Shown here: in pieces, positions 14,179 to 17,092 of the stretch
How positions within the stretch are numbered: position 1 is the stretch's first letter
How the letters are laid out: every line of letters starts with the position of its first letter
NCBI GenBank assembly: GCA_023406915.1
Contig: JAEXTR010000274.1
Span: 1 to 17,092, forward strand
DNA from: Bacteroidota bacterium
GTDB lineage: Bacteria > Bacteroidota > Ignavibacteria > Ignavibacteriales > Ignavibacteriaceae
Length of the DNA: 17,092 nucleotides
Direction of reading: 5' to 3'
Position numbers and translations under genes: made by a program
The notes under the pieces: model-generated
Database searches by the model: none
Told to the model about the DNA's origin: nothing
Seen by the model: only the letters and a program-made list of their open reading frames with translations

Positions 14179-14220
14179 AACAAGGCTGTTCCCGTAACAG
14201 CCTTGTTTGTCTATACTTAA
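14179..14220 (+). terminator. Rho-independent terminator after the ferritin gene
   Basis: AACAAGGCTGTT (14179-14190) pairs perfectly with AACAGCCTTGTT (14196-14207) across a 5-nt CCCGT loop, giving a 12-bp stem. A T-rich stretch, TGTCTATACTT, follows. It starts 23 bp beyond the ferritin stop and is the clearest terminator in the window. The A-rich left flank could let it work weakly on the other strand too, but no minus-strand gene ends here. Confidence 0.88.
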
Positions 14221-14319
14221 CCTCTTTTATCCGACTTTCCTCACAGTTTCCCTTATTATTTTTCCCGGTTTTTTAATAACTTACGTTTCTGATAATTAAT
14301 TTGAAACTAACCCGAGTCT
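14221..14319 (+). promoter_or_regulatory. Upstream region of galE with a weak candidate promoter
   Basis: The stretch between the terminator and galE is pyrimidine-rich (CTTTCC, TTTCCC runs), then AT-rich. TTAATTTG at 14296-14303 matches TAnnTTTG except for one base and lies 16 nt before the galE ATG, which would give a very short leader. No purine-rich Shine-Dalgarno precedes the ATG. No second hairpin or coding potential is visible. Confidence 0.25.
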
Positions 14320-15294
14320 ATGGCTATTGCAATCACCGGCGGAGCCGGTTATATTGGTTCACACACAGTGAAAAGGATGCTGGAACAGCAATTCAGCGTT
14401 GTTGTTTTTGATAACCTTTCCCGGGGTCACCGTGAGGCGGTACCTGAAGGAGTTCCCTTTGAACAGGTGGATTTAATGAATCCCGATCAGTTAAAGGCAG
14501 CATTTTCCCGGTACGATATCGATGCAGTAGTACATTTTGCGGCATTCGCCTATGTGGGCGAATCGACAGCCCATCCTGAGATGTACTTTTATAATAATAC
14601 GGTTGGCTCATTGAATTTGTTGCGGACCATGAGAGAATTGGGTATACCCAGCATTGTGTTCTCATCAACATGTTCACTGTACGGGAATCCATCCAAAGTA
14701 CCGATTGATGAATCTGCGGTTGTACAGCCAATTAATCCGTATGCCAGAAGCAAGGCGATGGTAGAGCAGTTACTCCAGGAATATGAACTGGCGTACAACT
14801 TGAAATATGTAGCCTTGCGATATTTTAATGCAGCTGGTGCCTCCGTGACAGGTGGAATTGGTGAAAGCCATGATCCTGAGCCACACCTGATACCGATCAT
14901 TCTTTCTGCTGCTGCAGGAAAACGTACCAATGTTACCGTATTTGGTGATGATTATCCAACGGCGGATGGGACGTGCATCCGGGATTATATCCATGTAGAT
15001 GATTTAGCTGACGCTCATATCTCTGCGGTAAGATATCTTCTGAACGGAAACGAGTCGACAGTTATTAATCTTGGGACGGGCACGGGCAACTCAGTGCTTG
15101 AAGTTATCAGAAAGACGGAATCAATTACCGGTAAAGAGGTACCATTTACGGTTGGCCCCAGAAGAGAGGGAGATCCCGCAGTGCTTGTTGCTGATAATCA
15201 GAAAGCTCATGCTATTCTTGGATGGAAACCTCAGTACGGTATTGAAACAGTCATAAAGAGTGCCTGGAAATGGCACCAGAATCAAAGATATTAG
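14320..15294 (+). CDS. galE: UDP-glucose 4-epimerase GalE
   Basis: This 324-residue short-chain dehydrogenase-type enzyme interconverts UDP-glucose and UDP-galactose using tightly bound NAD+. The Rossmann motif is at the very N-terminus: AIAITGGAGYIGSHTVKRML (GGxGxxG, residues 7-13). Asp31-Asn32 in VFDNLSRGHREAV is the NAD-selective turn typical of GalE. The catalytic set is Ser116/Thr117 (FSSTCSLYG) with Tyr141 and Lys145 (NPYARSKAMVEQ). RYFNAAGA, TADGTCIRDYIHVDDLADAH and PRREGDPAVLVAD are GalE substrate-binding blocks. The pattern fits GalE better than the dTDP-glucose dehydratase RmlB, although substrate range (UDP-GlcNAc) cannot be read from sequence. rmlA follows after 24 nt, so it probably leads the sugar-nucleotide operon. 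Confidence 0.93.
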   Translation: MAIAITGGAGYIGSHTVKRMLEQQFSVVVFDNLSRGHREAVPEGVPFEQVDLMNPDQLKAAFSRYDIDAVVHFAAFAYVGESTAHPEMYFYNNTVGSLNLLRTMRELGIPSIVFSSTCSLYGNPSKVPIDESAVVQPINPYARSKAMVEQLLQEYELAYNLKYVALRYFNAAGASVTGGIGESHDPEPHLIPIILSAAAGKRTNVTVFGDDYPTADGTCIRDYIHVDDLADAHISAVRYLLNGNESTVINLGTGTGNSVLEVIRKTESITGKEVPFTVGPRREGDPAVLVADNQKAHAILGWKPQYGIETVIKSAWKWHQNQRY

Positions 15295-15318
15295 ATAGAA
15301 ATCAGAAAGCATAATGGA

Positions 15319-16209
15319 ATGAAAGGTATTATACTTGCGGGCGGATCCGGTTCCCGTTTATACCCGATTACAAAATTATACAGTAAACAACTTGCGATGA
15401 TTTATGATAAGCCCCTGATTTATTATCCGTTGTCGGTGCTCATGCTGGGCGGCATCAGGGAGATTCTCTTTATCTCGAATAAAGAGACGCTGCCAATGTA
15501 TGAACTTCTGTTTGGTGATGGACGCCACCTCGGGCTCTCCATTCAATACGCTGAACAGGCGGCACCAAAGGGGATCGCAGAATCATTTATTATTGGGAAA
15601 GAGTTTATCGGTACTGATTCAGTCACTTTAATACTGGGTGATAATATTTTCTTCGGTTCTCTTGATTTTCTGTATGAGGCAGTTTCACAGCCCCAGCAGG
15701 GTGCGACCATATTCGGATACCGGGTTGTTGACCCAGAACGGTATGGAATCGTTGAATTTGACAGAGCAGGAAAAGTGCACTCGATTGAAGAGAAGCCGCT
15801 CAAGCCAAAATCAAACTATGCAGTGCCCGGGCTGTATTTATATGATAATCAGGTGGTTGAGATTTCTGAAAACCTGAAACCATCTGCAAGGGGAGAACTG
15901 GAAATAACTGATGTGAATAATGAGTACCTGAAACGTGGTCAGCTAAAAGTTGAAAAAATCAACCGGGGTGTAGCATGGCTTGATACTGGTACCCCTGAAG
16001 CTCTATTGCAGGCATCAAACTTCTTTGGTGTGATAGAAGAACGACAGGGACTGAAGGTCGCCTGCATTGAAGAAATCGCATTACATATGAATTTTATCAA
16101 TACGGAGCAGCTTTCAGGGATTATCAGTAATATCCCAGTCAGTATGTACCGTACGTATCTCGAAAGAGTGTACAATGAGGCAGTTGCCTCACACGGAGGT
16201 GGTGAGTGA
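15319..16209 (+). CDS. rmlA: Glucose-1-phosphate thymidylyltransferase RmlA
   Basis: The 296-residue nucleotidyltransferase joins dTTP and glucose-1-phosphate to give dTDP-glucose, the first step toward dTDP-L-rhamnose and other dTDP-sugars. The pyrophosphorylase motif is at the N-terminus: LAGGSGSRLYPITKLYSKQL (6-25), with Ser12 where most RmlA have Thr. YDKPLIYYPLSVLMLGGIRE is the RmlA-specific block. Asp108 (LGDNIFF) and Asp222 (AWLDTGT) are the metal-binding aspartates. EEKPLKPKSNYAVPGLY (157-173) and GELEITDVNNEYL complete the family pattern. The length is normal for the short housekeeping form. The stop overlaps the GTG start of rmlC (GTGA, 16206-16209). Confidence 0.96.
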   Translation: MKGIILAGGSGSRLYPITKLYSKQLAMIYDKPLIYYPLSVLMLGGIREILFISNKETLPMYELLFGDGRHLGLSIQYAEQAAPKGIAESFIIGKEFIGTDSVTLILGDNIFFGSLDFLYEAVSQPQQGATIFGYRVVDPERYGIVEFDRAGKVHSIEEKPLKPKSNYAVPGLYLYDNQVVEISENLKPSARGELEITDVNNEYLKRGQLKVEKINRGVAWLDTGTPEALLQASNFFGVIEERQGLKVACIEEIALHMNFINTEQLSGIISNIPVSMYRTYLERVYNEAVASHGGGE

Positions 16210-16772
16210 AGGTTATTGAAACCTCTTTAGATGGATTACTGGTGATCGAGCCCGATGTATTCAACGATAATCGTGGTTTTTTCTTTGAGTCGTTTAAACT
16301 CAACCGCTATAAAGCATCAGGTGTGCCTGATGACTTTGTGCAGGATAATATTTCCCGCTCAGTGAAAAACACCCTGCGAGGCTTGCACTATCAGGTTGGT
16401 ACCATGGCGCAGGGTAAACTGTGCCAGGTTCCCTATGGTGCAGTCTATGATGTTGTGGTTGATATTCGCTTTGGCAGCCCAACTTTCGGGAAGTTCAATG
16501 CAGTTGAACTCTCGGATAAGAATAAACTACAACTGTGGATACCTCCCGGATTTGCTCATGGCTTTGCAGTATTGTCTGACGAGGCTGTATTTCATTATAA
16601 ATGTACTAATTACTACGACAAATCATCTGAAAGAACACTGCTGTATAATGATCCGGCACTGAATATTGATTGGAAGATTACAGAACCCGTTGTGTCGGAA
16701 AAGGATAAATCAGGAATACTGTTGAAGGATATTGAGAAGGATTTCGAATATGGCAAAATCAAAAAAGATTAA
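16206..16772 (+). CDS. rmlC: dTDP-4-dehydrorhamnose 3,5-epimerase RmlC
   Basis: The 188-residue cupin-fold enzyme epimerises dTDP-4-keto-6-deoxyglucose at C3 and C5 in dTDP-L-rhamnose synthesis. The catalytic base is His61 in LRGLHYQ, with Lys71 (GKLCQVPYGAVYDVVVDIR) and the acid Tyr131 (FHYKCTNYYD). DNRGFFFESF (21-30) and WIPPGFAHGFAVLSD (111-125) are family hallmarks. The presence of this Tyr argues for the RmlC double epimerase rather than mono-epimerase relatives (inference). It uses a GTG start that overlaps the rmlA stop by 4 nt, suggesting coupled translation. Its last 23 bases overlap the start of the glycogen phosphorylase gene in another frame. Confidence 0.94.
   Translation: MKVIETSLDGLLVIEPDVFNDNRGFFFESFKLNRYKASGVPDDFVQDNISRSVKNTLRGLHYQVGTMAQGKLCQVPYGAVYDVVVDIRFGSPTFGKFNAVELSDKNKLQLWIPPGFAHGFAVLSDEAVFHYKCTNYYDKSSERTLLYNDPALNIDWKITEPVVSEKDKSGILLKDIEKDFEYGKIKKD
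16737..16741 (+). promoter_or_regulatory. Ribosome binding site inside rmlC deciding the glgP start
   Basis: AAGGA lies 8 nt before the ATG at 16750, within the rmlC coding sequence. It supports a 23-nt overlap between the two genes; the next in-frame ATG (16860) would cut into the phosphorylase N-terminal region. Confidence 0.6.
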
Positions 16773-17092
16773 TGGAATTAATAAAGCTGATGAATCACTC
16801 TTTTTCACGGTGGGTTCATCAACTGAGACATACTCTCTCTCGAATCAGTTCAAAGAGCATATGGAGTATATCCTTGTAAAGAATAAAGTAACTGCAACCC
16901 CTGATGATATTCTTTATTCGCTCTCTCTGGCGATCCGTGATAAACTCGTACGCCGCTGGCTGAGAACCCAGCACATCTACCTGAAGGAGGATGTGAAGCG
17001 GGTATATTATCTTTCGCTTGAGTTTCTGATGGGAAGGTTGCTTGGGAACGCCCTGATAAACATGGATTATTACGAAGAATGCCGGAATATAA
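16750..17092 (+). CDS. glgP: Glycogen/maltodextrin phosphorylase, N-terminal part (runs off the window)
   Basis: The frame from ATG 16750 is open to the end of the window and gives 114 residues. SLSLAIRDKLVRRWLRTQ followed by KRVYYLSLEFLMGRLLGNAL is the unmistakable N-terminal signature of GT35 alpha-glucan phosphorylases, which release glucose-1-phosphate from glycogen or maltodextrin with PLP. The first 30 residues are a lysine-rich, poorly conserved leader. The PLP lysine and catalytic centre lie beyond the window, so activity and substrate preference (GlgP versus MalP) cannot be judged. It overlaps rmlC by 23 nt and has its own ribosome binding site. Its product glucose-1-phosphate is the substrate of RmlA upstream, which gives the cotranscription a metabolic logic (inference). 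Confidence 0.9.
   Translation, partial: MAKSKKINGINKADESLFFTVGSSTETYSLSNQFKEHMEYILVKNKVTATPDDILYSLSLAIRDKLVRRWLRTQHIYLKEDVKRVYYLSLEFLMGRLLGNALINMDYYEECRNI

Noticed and set aside
14320..15294. RmlB (dTDP-glucose 4,6-dehydratase) instead of GalE
   Set aside because: This was tempting because rmlA and rmlC follow, but the N-terminus, the VFDNLSRGH turn and the RREGDPA block fit GalE, and the catalytic Asp-Glu pair of RmlB after Thr (TDE) is replaced by SSTCS.
1..17092. CRISPR arrays, insertion sequences, tRNA genes or riboswitches
   Set aside because: I found no regularly spaced repeats, transposase-like frames, terminal inverted repeats, cloverleaf-type sequences or long structured leaders; all gaps between genes are under about 170 bp.

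Overview
The window is 17.1 kb of densely packed bacterial chromosome with moderate GC. I see no mobile element, CRISPR array, tRNA or rRNA. The organism is probably a Gram-negative, aerobic or facultative bacterium, perhaps from the Bacteroidota/Chlorobiota side of the tree. This rests on weak signals: AT-rich promoter regions with elements resembling TAnnTTTG, short leaders, GalE/Rml sugar-nucleotide genes, and a heme cluster that pairs HemN with a HemY-type oxidase. A phylogeny of any long protein would settle it.

Layout: (1) 1-5016, plus strand, is a heme-biosynthesis operon: hemN (3' part only), hemH, hemY-type protoporphyrinogen oxidase, hemB, hemL. The genes abut or overlap, and together they cover the entry to tetrapyrrole synthesis (HemL makes 5-aminolevulinate, HemB makes porphobilinogen) and its end (HemN, HemY, HemH make protoheme). 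(2) 5139-7759 is a convergent signalling pair whose stop codons overlap by 4 nt. One is a response regulator with a true receiver, a degenerate second receiver and a possible CheX-like C-terminal domain. The other, on the minus strand, is a protein made of three PAS-like domains with no visible kinase or output domain. (3) 7881-13562 is a complete seven-gene mrpABCDEFG operon for a multisubunit Na+/H+ antiporter. Every one of its six gene junctions is the same 4-nt ATGA overlap. (4) 13646-14155 is a single ferritin gene with a strong intrinsic terminator behind it. (5) 14320-17092 is a sugar-nucleotide and polysaccharide operon: galE, rmlA, rmlC, and the start of a glycogen/maltodextrin phosphorylase that runs off the window. 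rmlB and rmlD are not in the window.

Most of the window is conserved housekeeping or accessory physiology: heme for respiration, sodium and pH homeostasis, iron storage, cell-surface sugars and glycogen turnover. The least explained part is the signalling pair at 5139-7759. It has an unusual domain architecture, convergent overlapping ends, and a PAS gene divergent from the Mrp operon across a shared 121-bp regulatory region.
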